Under the pieces are notes generated by a model. The model ran no database searches and was not told the origin of the DNA. It saw nothing but the letters and a program-made list of their open reading frames with translations. From Filosporella fistucella (lineage: Eukaryota; Ascomycota; Leotiomycetes; Helotiales): a stretch of 64,000 nt of DNA. The stretch is taken from contig JAQJZZ010000017.1 in assembly GCA_030077755.1 (NCBI GenBank), positions 1,116,001-1,180,000 on the forward strand, given 5' to 3'. The translations under genes were made by a program, and so were the position numbers. Of this stretch, positions 45,587-56,984 are shown one piece after another. Each line of letters opens with the position of its first letter. Within the stretch, counting starts at the first letter, position 1.

Positions 45587-46996
45587 TTAAAGGAAATAGT
45601 CGGCGACCGGCTTTTTAGCTGGCATACCTCGGCTATCTTGTGGTGCTGCTTGGAACACTCTGTACCTTCTTGCAGGACCACTGAGAAGGACCCCTCCTTT
45701 CTCCTTCATAATTCCTCCGTCACTGCGGTTTACATCCCCATTACTTCGGAGGATATTCCCGTTCCCGCTCCCATCCTCGCCGAGTTCGAGAATCGCGGCC
45801 ACATTACCACATCTGTAGCAGTAATTTGGAGCAGACCAGACGGTAACAATGCTGGTATCGAACATCTCCTTGAAACCTTCCATAACAAGTTGATGTGCTC
45901 GTGCAATTAATGACAGATCATTGGCATGGTTGAAAACCTTGACAATGTCTGCACCAAACAAGAAACCCGCTCCTCTAGGTGACAATCCCCATCCATCAAT
46001 CTCATCTGGGTCTGACCAAAGTAAATCGCACATTGCTCCTTCATGCGGAACTTCTTGTTTGCGATCGAGAAGCCGAATTTTGTCTACTGTGTCGACCAGA
46101 GGAGATAATCCGCCGTGCACACAGAGTACCGCACCGCTAGAATTTCCTGAGGTACCCCTGCTCCATCCAGATGCTCCTGTTCCTGGCGGCCCCGTCTTTG
46201 CTGGTGATGATCCTTTGCCTTGTAATGCTTTGGGTTTCTGCCTCGGTACCCGACTGATCAATTGTCCATCAGCACTGAGTATTTCGATCTCCGTATCTGT
46301 ATCTGGAAACTCCTGGGTTGAACCCGATGTAATGCTATTAGATGAATCATTGACCACATTGTGTCTTGTAGGTTCCAAAGCGCTAGAGGCCCCCAAAACT
46401 ATAGCCCCCAGTGCAAGGTAATCAAACACTTCGCAGCAATACCGCCATACGTTCGCACTTCCGTATTTCCGCAAACATTCATCATAAAAGCCATAAACTG
46501 TTGTAATCTGTCGTGACTCGTGATTTCCTCGAATCAAGGTCATTCGATCGGGATACCGTACTTTGAGGCAAAGGAGGAGAAGGAAAGATTCAAGAGAGTA
46601 GAAACCTCGATCAACGAAATCACCTAGAAGTGTTAGCTCCTCATTCTTCTTCGGATCAAGTGCTCCTACCCATAAAAAGGTAATTTGTGTCTGGTACATC
46701 TCCACCAACTCGAAAAAGTTCCATCAAGTCATGGAATTGACCATGAATATCGCCACATATCTGACCCAAACGTCAGTGAAGTTCAAACAGGTGCCTGGTA
46801 GTCCATACCGTAACTGGTGCTGTAACAGTCACTACATTTCCTTCCTCGATGAGCAACTCTCTCGCCTTGTGGCATAATTCTCGGACTTGGGCTTCAGGTA
46901 TTGGACGACATAATCTCAGTTGGGCGATTGCTCTGCGATCAGTTAGAAGACACTTCGCCTAGGCTTGCATACTCAATACCTGTCGAGGTCGCTCAT
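45587..46996 (-). CDS. PPH3: Protein phosphatase 4 catalytic subunit (PP4/Pph3) with internal insertion
   Basis: Exons 46996-46980, 46932-46809, 46760-46670 and 46623-45587 give 422 residues. PPP-family metal-binding motifs are all present: GDIHG, GDFVDRG (78-84) and RGNHE (109-113), with the later HGG and RAHQLV histidines. The end [19 protein letters not shown] is diagnostic of PP4, with the carboxy-terminal leucine that is methylated in this family. PP4 is normally about 307 residues; the excess comes from an 88-residue Ser/Gly/Thr-rich insertion (about 154-241) just before [10 protein letters not shown] and a ~35-residue insertion before the tail. PP4 dephosphorylates DNA-damage checkpoint substrates with its regulatory subunits in the nucleus and cytoplasm. 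It is divergent from the small gene at 47543. Confidence 0.93.
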
Positions 46997-47542
46997 TTTG
47001 TCTGCGTCAGTGGGAAGAAGTGAAGATATTCCACTTGTGAGGCCGAGGCTTTCCCCTAGTTATTCTACCTCTGCGGGATACTTTCGTCTCACTTCAAAGC
47101 TTGGGGAGGGTCGGGCGCATTGGGGTGTGGCGGGTTGATTATTCGATATGCGCCGTCGAAACCACAACTTGTCGAGTGGCCTTTTGTGTAATGCAAGCAC
47201 AAGATTCTAATAGTTAAGAAGAACTCGCATTTCTCAAAAAGACGCGTGAGAATGGCAAGTCCTGTGGGGGATGTTTGTTCAAAGAATTGCAAGCCTCGAA
47301 CCTTGAAGATTGATAGATGCGGCTGGTGAAGATCGACACTAGTCAAGCTACGGTAGCCGGCTTAGATTTCGGTCGAGCTCCAAAAAGTATCATGCCATTC
47401 TCAACCTCCTCGTTCATGCCTTCCTACTCACCAGTGCACTAGGTAACTGCTTCCCCATACCATCAATTGAATCAATAGAAGCGTGCTAAGATTATACAGC
47501 ACCAATTACGCTCCTTCATAGCTCGTGCGAGAGCTATCAAAC
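46997..47542. promoter_or_regulatory. Divergent promoter of PP4 and the small membrane protein
   Basis: 546 bp between two divergent ATGs. The short minus-strand frame at 47089-47346 has no family features. No clear factor site is recognised. Confidence 0.5.
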
Positions 47543-47905
47543 ATGCCACCCCATCTCCATCCCCGAAGTCGACTCACTTCCTCCCTCTTTGCGACTACAC
47601 TCTTTGCAAGCTTCTTCGTCGTTGCATTACCACATGCTCTACCATGTCCCGCACCAAGAATCGCGTATGCAGATGACGGAACACCACAGCCTGGGAGGAG
47701 GAGGCGGAGACGGAAGTGCACTGATGATGGACAAGTTAAGGAGAATGCGGTGGAAAATGTAGTTGAGAGCAGCGGAGAGGAGGACTCAGGAATGAGGAGG
47801 CAAAAGAGAGAATGTCCGTTACCAAAACCGGGCGGTATTGTGGGGGAGATATTGGGGTTCAAAGAGACATCGAGTACTGGCGGGACGGGGTCGAAACCAC
47901 CTTGA
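47543..47905 (+). CDS. Small conserved-looking protein with one N-terminal membrane segment
   Basis: A single exon of 120 residues from the ATG at 47543 (MPPHLHPRSRLTSS); a longer frame starting at 47525 uses a non-ATG codon. Residues about 9-33 form one hydrophobic segment preceded by Arg/His, followed by a Cys-Pro motif (PCPAPRIAYADDG), a run of six arginines, and a disordered charged tail with another Cys-Pro (ECPLPKPGG). The arrangement of basic N-terminus, single TM and Cys-Pro motif looks like a small mitochondrial inner-membrane or ER-anchored protein conserved in Pezizomycotina. I cannot assign a function. Confidence 0.75.
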   Translation: MPPHLHPRSRLTSSLFATTLFASFFVVALPHALPCPAPRIAYADDGTPQPGRRRRRRKCTDDGQVKENAVENVVESSGEEDSGMRRQKRECPLPKPGGIVGEILGFKETSSTGGTGSKPP

Positions 47906-48866
47906 CATAGGAGAGTCGATTGAAATGTATATTGTGTACCATCTCTGCTTCAGGAATCGACACATGAAGCACTATGGGCATTGATGAAAGTTTGATGTTT
48001 CAATATTATCATTTTCTCCGGCCAAGTGTCAAGTTGACATTGTTCACGAATCTAATCGCTGCCTCCGAGCTTAGTATATGTGAAGTTAGGGGAACTCGAC
48101 AAACAAAATCAGGCTCACTATTGGGAGTGAGAACTATGCTTGTGGGGATTTTTGTTTTCTGTATCTCATGTGGTATTCTGCGTGTTCTTCTGGTATAACT
48201 CAAGCTAAAATGCTGGTATGGATTTCATGAACAGCTTTATGAATGATTCTTCGCTTGGACGACGTTATTACAAGTGTAAGATACTGCTATCTTGTCTTAT
48301 ATTTTAATTTGAAGTATTATGTACCCTTTTCCCTACTACCATGCTATTACACCCTGCATTATAGCCCTCAATACCTCCTTATGGTCAGACTCTACTACCT
48401 GATTGATACTCTAGGTGTTTTCGGCCAAATAAGGTGTTACACTCGCCAGAGATTTACCAGATCATATCTGAGTCTCCAGGTTGTACATCTGAATCTGCAA
48501 GTAGAGGGGCGAAATTTGACATTTTGGTTTGATCCTACCCAGTTACCTACGAGGCAAGGTGTGAAACCAGGATATCTGTTGAGAGGACACAATTCGACGA
48601 TGAGTAAAGCGATCTTACTTTTATTTATTCATTTGTCAAGCTAAGCTAACACAAAGGGTATCTATCCGCATCCATGTTCACCAATCCATGCCTTTCTTTC
48701 GGCTTTCATTTGTCGACTCCCAAATTCTGCACCAAGAAAGAAAATAGTCTAACAAAATAATATCATTAAATCCTCCAACCGAGCAAATCCATTACCATGC
48801 CTGCCCCCCTTATCCAGCCTCAAACTATCCGGCCACTCTCGAAATTTTCTTAGTGTCGACGACAAT
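47906..48866. other. Convergent 3' spacer
   Basis: 961 bp. The longest frame (48243-48644, plus, 133 codons) begins with ATG but is rich in Tyr/Leu from AT-rich sequence and has no recognisable features. I treat it as non-coding. Confidence 0.5.
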
Positions 48867-51697
48867 TTAGTATTCAACTTTCGGTTGCCAGACTGGTGGT
48901 CGAGCTGTTTCAGCGTCCCAAACTAATTTGTTCTTCTCATCGAATGTGCAACCCTCATCGGTGATGGGGATTACTTTGCTAGTGTGCAGGACCTCTTGTC
49001 TAGAGATACCGGCATCATCTCTAGGAATCCAAAGGAGGGGAACCTCAGCGGTGACAGCTGGTGGGTAATAAGCGTTGTCAGCAACGACTTGTTCATACAT
49101 GTTATCGACATCAACGCTGGAGTGGGGAACGAGGCGACGAAGAGTAGCATAGTCGGCATAAATATGAGGCTTGAAAAATTTGGCCAAGAAACCAGGCTTG
49201 GGGTGTGGTGCAGGAGTAGTTGCGATCTCGCCATTCTTCTCCCCATTCTTTTCGACAATTTCAGAATCAACTCTGCCTGCTTCAAGGGAGCTGATCAAAG
49301 ATTCCTCCTCAGCCTCGAGGGACTTGGGAAGGTTGTAAAGAAGTGGATCCAGTGCAGCATTCAGCGAGAAGTGGTATAGAACGGTGAATATGAGGAGGAT
49401 AACCATCAAAATCAACGGGCCAGGTGTAGCTGCAATACCGAAGAGACCAATCATACAAATTTCAGAGATGTACACACCAGTCAGGAGCTGTTGAAGTGCG
49501 CGTGGGTATATGAGACCTTTAGTATCGATCTGGGAGTCGGTCACAAAGAGAACATTGTATCGGTATGCAAGATAGAAGAAGGACATTCCGATTGCTGCGA
49601 ACCCAAGGACAAGGGGAGCGATGCAGGAATATGTGATGCCTAAAATAATCAGAAAGATTTACGAGAATACGTGACACAACACATACCAATGACTGCGATA
49701 TTAGTGAAAACAGGCAGAGTGGAACCCCATGAGATGGCGCTCAAATTAGCCCACTTAGTATAAAGAGCCCTAGGTGTACCGGCGAGATATTTGTACATCA
49801 GACGGAAGATGACAAACCCAACGACTTGCGACAGAACACCAGAAGCGACAGTTAGACCCTGGACGATGAAGTAAGAGACATAGAAGTTGGAGACTGTTGG
49901 GAGGCGGGTAGCGAGAAGATTGGTGATACCAGTTGGGTTCTTAATTAGGTCCGACAGAACTGACGATGCGGCTGAGGAAATGGTAACAACAAGGAAGACC
50001 TGGATGACCTGGAAGCAGAAGTATGCATTTTGAGTGAAAAGCTCCACGCGGGCAAGTGAAGGCTCACCGGCGAGCTTGGCACAAACTATGGTACGGTTAA
50101 TGCGGTTCGACAACGGGGATTGAAATGCTTACGTCGCATAATGACGGGAACCAACGACATGAGAATAGACAACATAACAGCTGGAAGTAGACCACTAATA
50201 ACACCCATGATAACATGAGGGATCTTATCTAGCCAAGCCAACCAGGAGAATGTCTTCAGGTAGTCGATATTCGAAATCAGACCAACGAATGCAACTGGAA
50301 TAGCCCAAAAGACAATCAAAGCGGTAACAAATCCGAGAACACCGATTCTTCGGACAACTCGTTGCCACCAAGAGATCTTCAAAGTCTTCCAGACAACCTC
50401 GCTGGGATTAACGCCAATATATCGCGGAGACACTGAAATCGATTAGCGGGATAGTTCACGTTACAAGGACAAACTTACTGTGGAGTGCTTGGTGGTGAGA
50501 CAGAGTTTGAAATGCGGCTTGAGCATCGGATTGGTGGGCAAACTCAATGAAGATTCCTCCAACCTTCTCGGTATCTCCATTACGATATTCAGCTTGAGCA
50601 GCAGCGGTTGCGGGAATGAGTGTCTCCAAGCGTTCACGGCACCAGTTAATACTGTCAACCTTCTTTCCGTAAAGACCAAATTTTCCGAGCTTATGAGTTG
50701 GTCTCTTTTTGGTAGGGATCCAGCGTGATGCAAGAGCTCCAGATTCGGCATCTCCCTCTCCGGCGACATGTTCTGCCTCATCGGCGTTTGCTCCTTTCTT
50801 CAATGCCTTCAGTCTTTCGCCATTCGCCAGCTTCAGTAATTTGACCTCAGCAGATTCGAGCTTATAAGCAACCTTATCACGCTCCTCAACTAGCTCATCG
50901 ACTTTGGTTGTGTCTCCTGAGATCCAGACTCTCCTGACTGCTGGACCAAACACTTTTCGCAACTTGGCTTCGTCACGATAAGATTCGGGGACCGAAGTGA
51001 AGAGAACAGTTCTAGAAGAGATGCGATTGGCGTAGACTGGCGAAAGCAGAAATGCTTGACGTAGATTGATGTAGAATATGCTCTCCCGAGTGACCAAGAA
51101 AAGAACGAATCCAAAGAATAGATAAGCACATCCAGCATGTGCAAAGTATCTGTATTTCCCATTATTCTTTTCTGGCTTGATGTTGCTCATAGACAGTATA
51201 TTCAATTGATCACCATCTCCTCCCGCAGTGATAGTAACAGGGAACAGTCTAAGAAATCCGGAATTAGTATATCAATCGGCATAGAGAGGAGAGAAATCAT
51301 ACACTGGCCAAGTAATGCAAGCGCCGACAAACATGATGACGACGGTCATGCGGAGAAATCGAAGGAAGAGATAAGCATCAAGAGATTGGTGTTGAAGGGC
51401 ATAACTATCAGGTATCTTCCAGAACGGGCCAATCCAATTGAACCATCCTTTAGGAAGTGGCTCTGAACGCTCACTATTTACATGTTAGCTCTGCCCGTAT
51501 TTCCAGAGTTTGTGACAATCTTACCCCTCGCGCAAAGTTCCTAGATAAGTTCTTGGAGCATACCACCGACGATTCGATCTTCGAAGAATGAGAAAGATCA
51601 AAACGTAAACTCCAGCAACCAGAGCTGTCGGAGCTAGGGTTGCTACCAATCCTGATAGAGAGGATCCCGGTTTGTTTTGCTCGGGCGCATCGGCCAT
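48867..51697 (-). CDS. Calcium-permeable stress-gated cation channel, CSC1/OSCA/TMEM63 (DUF221) family
   Basis: Six exons: 51697-51525, 51473-51303, 51248-50479, 50432-50133, 50085-49687 and 49639-48867, giving 861 residues. Order: an N-terminal TM segment (VATLAPTALVAGVYVLIFL); the RSN1-type three-helix N-terminal domain; a cytosolic region (about 180-370) with RTVLFTSVPESYRDEAKLRKVFG, typical of the family's RRM-like cytosolic domain; the seven-TM DUF221 core from SWWQRVVRRIGVLGF to the TPGPLILMVILLIFTVLYHF segment; then a hydrophilic tail. Members conduct cations on osmotic or mechanical stress in the plasma membrane or endomembranes. In fungi some are named RSN1 or PHM7-like, so the precise orthologue is uncertain. 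Confidence 0.92.
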
Positions 51698-54065
51698 AGT
51701 TGAGGAGTATCGCCTTCGCAGTAGAGAGTATGGGCGTAGAAGATGTCGTCTTACGACGTGAATTTGAAGGTTGTGGTGTTGTCAAAAATGAAGGTGTCTT
51801 TGCGAACGTGATCCTCAGACTATGGGGGAAAAGTAAAGAGGCAGCTCCTCTCGCTTAAGACAGGGAAGGAAAGTAAAGAAAGGGTCTTTACAAGGTAGGT
51901 GTCTCGGTGACGTCGTTACCAAGAGAGCAAGACCCTGTCGAGATGGAAATGCAACCTCAGATCAAGACTTGAGTGCCGGCAAGGGAGAGGAACAGCCGAT
52001 TGTCTCCTTCAAGTTCGAATATCAGTGACGAACCAAAACGAGAAGTTACAGCTGTTGGTGAAGTAGGGTGATCGTCGTCATGACCTGATTTTATTTCTCA
52101 AACACATGCGCGGGAATTCATTTTAAGGTCAAGGAGGCTTTACACTTGTCGAAGTCGAGCCATTCAATATTGGGCGCTAGACGTGTACAGACCTGATACT
52201 AATAGACAGACTCCTTGTACATGTCACTTCAGCAACAGCGGGAAGCTCTTCCACTAGGTACGTGGCCCGTTTTCTGGGGAGACACGGCCCATGAACGGCT
52301 GGCAGGACAAGTCTGGACACCATCAACGAGAAGAAATGACCATAGCACAGCTGAATTACTCTCAAATTCAGAGCATCGCGAAAACCAGGGCTTGTAATTG
52401 CGCATGCATTGCTCCAATTTTCGCTGTAAGATGAGGGACTCAACACCCTCTTCAATCGACCAACAACCATATCAAGACCCCGGTACAAATTTCCAAGAGC
52501 TGGGATCATTCAGAGATACGCGACAGCATATCATTCCAGGGTACAAGAGCCTGTGACTGGCCAACACAGGGCACAAATCCACTATTTGGACTATGTGGAC
52601 AAGCTCTTGGAGGGTGCCATCCCTTGCAAAGCTGAATGCAGAACCAGCCACCACGACCACAATCACTAGGAAGGTTTCATGTGAAGGAGGAAAGGAAATT
52701 GCCGAAGCAAAACAACAAAGTCTAGATCACCATAAGCCTTCATGGTGGAGTGCTGAGCCGCCAAACATGAGCGCAAAATCCCTTGAACAGCTCGATAGGG
52801 TAGCCATTTACGGCGATAGTTCATGGTCGTTGAAATGAAGTTCTTTGCCGCAGGCCTGGCGAATATTTTACGATGAAACGGACCCTCCGAGCGTCTGAAC
52901 TGGCGGGGAACTAACTTTGACATTACGCTATGGAGAGCCGAGTGGAAGCACCCGAAGGTATCACAAGAAGCTGTTCTGACAAATAAACGAGTGAGTAAGT
53001 ACTATACTATGGTGCGGAGGCCATCACCATCTGATTAATCTGGACCTTTTCATGCCTCATTTTGACTGCCAGGTTTCCGATCCAGTGCATTTCATTCGAG
53101 AATAGCAGGAGCGACCCTCTACAGCCTGTACCTGTCACAAAGCCGTCGTCATGTTGAGTTTAGGTTCACCGAACAACTCTGTACTTTTGCCGGCAATTGT
53201 TAAAGCTGGACTGTCATGCTTATTCTCCATGGCAAAAGTGTAGCTTATTCCCCATTTGAATGTTCCTGTGTACTGTTCAACAGGTAATCTTGCGCTGGAA
53301 AATAACTCGTCATGTTCAACCAGAGTAATTCGATTGCTGCTATGGTGATCTCGACATTCAAGAAGGTATCGCTTTCAACCTCAGAACGTGGAGTATTCTT
53401 TACATTAACTCCCATCTTGTAGTCGAATTGCCACTACCATCTTTCTTATCATTTCTCGATATTTTCTTCTAGCGACTAAATTGTGGTTATGTTCACCCAA
53501 GATCTCATCGGAAATGCTTAGAATCTTATCCTCGCTGGCAGCCGCAGACTCATAAACTGGAAACGAGCTAGATTCTTTAAAATTTCCTACATCATTTTAT
53601 CTATCCTGATACTTGCAATAAGAAGGCACATTTTGCCCTGCCCATCTAAACAGTGGCAGTGCTTTGAGCATAAGCCAGATTTGATCTATCATTGCTCAAC
53701 TCTGCGAGATGTTATGACAGTCCCAGCTCAGTCTACAGCAAGCAGAGAGCATTCTTTTCATAGAAGCCGCGAGGGATCTCGACAGACCTTCAGATTATTT
53801 GTTTGAGAGGAATGTTACTAGTCTGGTTCAAGACGAGGGTGGAATCCACCATATTGACTCCATTCCACAGGTATCGAAACCCCATTCCAATTGATATCTC
53901 TGTCACGTGCATAATACGAAGTAACACTGCTCTTTGGACCTGCATATTTTCCAGAATCAACAGAATTTGTCACTGAAAGGTTCCTACCAGGCTCTAGATA
54001 TTGTCAGACGTCCGTCGGGTCCTATAAACATCCCCTAGAAAACCACAACTCCCCTTGCCGACGTT
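51698..54065. other. Intergenic region, 2.4 kb
   Basis: No gene is supported. ATG frames of 81 codons (52593-52838, plus) and 110 codons (52177-52509, minus) have no family features. On the minus strand, 53818-54003 encodes an uninterrupted protein-like stretch ending in a stop (see findings). Confidence 0.5.
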
Positions 54066-55967
54066 ATGGCAAGTCAGTCGTCACCTTTGGTGGATTCACC
54101 ACCACCAGGAAGCAAAGGATCAGATTACATCCATCCTACACCTTTCGCAGGAACCTATCGCTCAATTTATACTCTCAAGGCCACTCCAGAATTGCGAAAA
54201 AGCCTCGCACATGTTAATTGTAGCTACCTCTCCAAAATCGGGAAAGCCCCTACCCTCACCCAGCTCAAACAGCACGCTCAATCTCTGGTGATACTGATCA
54301 AAAATATATCAGTGACGACCTCTCCAGGTATTATCGACAATGCAAATAAAGGGGCCGATGTGAATGCTTTCAACGATGGGGAGACATTTGATTTCTTGAA
54401 CGATTTGACAAAGCCATATGAAGGGCCAGATGATCCAGCTCTGCAAATGCATCACAACCTCTCTCTTACAGCACTACTCAATCTGGTTATGTCTCAACGT
54501 GATGAAGCCGGACATGAGATTTTGGAGGATATTTGCCCCCTTCATCAATCGGAGGAGAGTGATATAAACGGGCCTAGCATGCCATATGCTCAGCATAAAG
54601 CTCTAGTACAGCATGCTAATGAAATCTTGGAAATTCTGGACCACGAATATTCTGCAAAAGGAGGACTACTGTCCATTCTTCCGTGCAAGGATAGTCAACC
54701 AAAAGAACGAGAGAAAGCAGAAGCCACCTTGCTTGGCCAACTCATCCTATACGTCTCCCGACTCGTGGAACGCCTTCACGATCTGGAAAGGCAATATGCA
54801 AATGCAATGGACACGCTCGCTGGTGAGGCGTCGGTCCCTATGCAAGCACTGAGCCGACTGGGTCCCGAAGGGAGAAAAGGAAGAGAACTGGTATATCCAC
54901 AGGATCGGTTCGTCCTTGTCAACTCGGGCGAAGATGTATGGCAATACTTGAATCATGAGTTTGAAAAGAAGGAAGCTATCGAAGAGAAAGTAGCCGAAAA
55001 TTACAAGAAAGCTGGGACGACTGGTGAACATATCTGGTTCCGAAGAGGAGGCAAGGAATTTTCTCGAGGTATTGTGGCTCTTGATATAAACACTCGATAC
55101 TACAGACTCCGTGGTGACCCCTTGAAAACCATATTCGTTATTCCCGCTCATGGTACGCACCCTGGCACGGTCAAGACACGAGAGATGGAGAAACAGCCAA
55201 CAGTCGTCACAGTTGTGAAGCCTGTTTGGCCAGAGAGAGTTAGTACTTGGGAATTGAAACACCGCACCACCCTCGAGGAGTACAGACAGCTCAAACGAAA
55301 GGTGGAAGTATTAGAAGAGGAGTACGAGACTGCTAAAAGCGCCCGGGATCTCTCGCATGACCTGTACATTAAAGCAGATTATGAGCTCCGACTTCGAATG
55401 GAACAGACACCTGAATCACTCAAGAAAAGTATTCACGAGCTCAATGAGAAGTTGGATAAATTCAAGCGCGAGCAAGCTGAGTATGATGCTGAGAAGGCAG
55501 CTATCGATAAGCAGAAGGAAGAGGTCGCGGCTGAGGCAGCCAAACTCGCAGCAGACCGAAAAGCTATATTGGAAGAAGACAAACGACGCCAAGATACCTA
55601 TAACGCTGGTCTATCGGCACTCGCAGAGAGGGATCAAGAACGAGATAAGCACTACGCACAGCTAGCACTCGATATTGAAGCCAAGCTAAAGGCACTGTAT
55701 GAACAGCAACTGGCTAGAACGGTAGCTGTAGCAACTGCGATACAGTCCACTGATCCCGGTAGACGGGTTGGCGATACGGTGCTCACACTAGAGGAGCTAA
55801 AAGACGCGCAAGAAAAGGCAAAGAAGAAAATTGCTGCTATCAAAATTGATCTTTCTTGTCCAGAATTGGACGATTATAAGCCTGGAGGGAGGAGGTTCGG
55901 TGATTTTGACGGCCAAGGTAACGACCACGGATATAGCGATGATGACATAAATATGCACGATGATTAG
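54066..55967 (+). CDS. Coiled-coil protein of unknown function
   Basis: A single exon of 633 residues from the ATG at 54066 (MASQSSPLVDSPPPG). I do not recognise a catalytic family. Residues 30-260 look alpha-helical (YRSIYTLKATPELRKSL; YVSRLVERLHDLERQYANAMDTL). A compact mixed segment around 280-370 contains FVLVNSGEDVWQYLNHEF and a GEHIWFRRGGKEF turn. From about 400 to 560 there is a long coiled coil with repeated KRKVEVLEEEYE-type heptads and Ala/Glu/Lys-rich repeats. The C-terminus is Asp/Gly-rich. This is probably a structural or scaffolding protein. It is convergent with the J-protein gene 268 bp away. Confidence 0.85.
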   Translation: MASQSSPLVDSPPPGSKGSDYIHPTPFAGTYRSIYTLKATPELRKSLAHVNCSYLSKIGKAPTLTQLKQHAQSLVILIKNISVTTSPGIIDNANKGADVNAFNDGETFDFLNDLTKPYEGPDDPALQMHHNLSLTALLNLVMSQRDEAGHEILEDICPLHQSEESDINGPSMPYAQHKALVQHANEILEILDHEYSAKGGLLSILPCKDSQPKEREKAEATLLGQLILYVSRLVERLHDLERQYANAMDTLAGEASVPMQALSRLGPEGRKGRELVYPQDRFVLVNSGEDVWQYLNHEFEKKEAIEEKVAENYKKAGTTGEHIWFRRGGKEFSRGIVALDINTRYYRLRGDPLKTIFVIPAHGTHPGTVKTREMEKQPTVVTVVKPVWPERVSTWELKHRTTLEEYRQLKRKVEVLEEEYETAKSARDLSHDLYIKADYELRLRMEQTPESLKKSIHELNEKLDKFKREQAEYDAEKAAIDKQKEEVAAEAAKLAADRKAILEEDKRRQDTYNAGLSALAERDQERDKHYAQLALDIEAKLKALYEQQLARTVAVATAIQSTDPGRRVGDTVLTLEELKDAQEKAKKKIAAIKIDLSCPELDDYKPGGRRFGDFDGQGNDHGYSDDDINMHDD

Positions 55968-56235
55968 GCCCTGTCGGAGAAGAGAGTATCTTGGGAGGAT
56001 TAGAGGCGACGGTGGTTTCGTGATGTAGCTCTCCATTTCGGATAAATGTTCTGTTAGTATTTCATTTGTCTTATCCAGCTCTTTGACTCCACTGTGTGAA
56101 TATTATATGACAGTGATGCGCATTTGAACCTGGAGATGATAAATGTAATATGCTTAGAATTCAATAGAATTTAAATCTATGAACGCACCAGTTCAACCCC
56201 AACGCCACCAGCCTTTCTAGAAGCCATTTATGCCC

Positions 56236-56984
56236 TCAACCCAAAGGCTTTGCCTTCTTCTTCTTCTTTTTCTCACCTCCCTTCTGAAAATCCCTCCAGC
56301 TTCCGATTCTCTGCTCTCTCGTCTTCTCCCAATCTTGCTCGTGTTCCCTCTTTCTCTTACGTTGTTCCAACTCTTCATCTGCTTTCTTTTGCTCCCTACC
56401 CTCCTCTTGCATTTGTGCCTTCACCTGCCTTCGTCTCCTATGCTCATTATCAATCAGCACCATCTTGGTCTTCTCCTTCCAATCTTTGGCAAATTTATCC
56501 GTTTTCAACTCTGGGCTGTCGACGGTCCATTTGTTCTCGCGGATTAGTAGCATACGCGCGTCTGCGATAGCTTCGTCGAGGCGTTCGCGGTGCTTCTCAT
56601 CCATGAGCTCCGTTTGCGCCTTTTTGAGTCGATCAAAGGCATCTGGGGCAAGTGGATTCTTGGTCTTATCCGGATGGATTAGGAGTGATTTGACACGATA
56701 GCATTTCTTGATGTCGGACTCGGGGACACCAGGTTGGAGATCGAGAACTGCGTAACTGATGGGCATTAGTATCGAGACCGGGGTCATTGCGAGGTTTACA
56801 TACGCATCTAGACGGAAGGCTTTCAAGATTCGATCAATTTCAGCATCCTGCGGGAGGAGGTGTTGGTCAGTAAAGGTCGAAGAGGGAGGAGGGGAGGACT
56901 CACTTTCAAGTACTCTTTCTCTTCCGACTCCAAAGCATCAAGTGCATCGATATCATCGTCAGCTTTCTCGGGCTTGGTACTCAT
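56236..56984 (-). CDS. SPF31: J-domain protein, SPF31/DNAJC8-type
   Basis: Exons 56984-56904, 56847-56804 and 56755-56236 give 214 residues. The start MSTKPEKADDDIDALDAL is an acidic N-terminus, followed by EIDRILKAFRLDAYAVLDLQPG and the J domain with the HPD motif at LLIHPDKTKNP, which stimulates Hsp70 ATPase. Downstream is a long Lys/Arg/Glu-rich helix ending in the SWRDFQKG motif and a Lys run, the layout of DNAJC8/Spf31, a splicing-associated nuclear J protein. The two small 5' exons are needed to supply the J-domain helix I; a frame starting inside intron 2 (MKAFRLDAYVNLA) is an artefact of read-through. Confidence 0.9.

Noticed and set aside
46624..46708. Apparent PP4 N-terminus beginning [16 protein letters not shown]
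   Set aside because: It reads exon 3 in the wrong frame and then intron 3 (46669-46624). The correct upstream exons restore [14 protein letters not shown] and the PP4 start at 46996.
48243..48644. 133-codon ATG frame between two convergent genes
   Set aside because: Tyr/Leu-rich translation of AT-rich DNA with no domain features, located in a 3' spacer.
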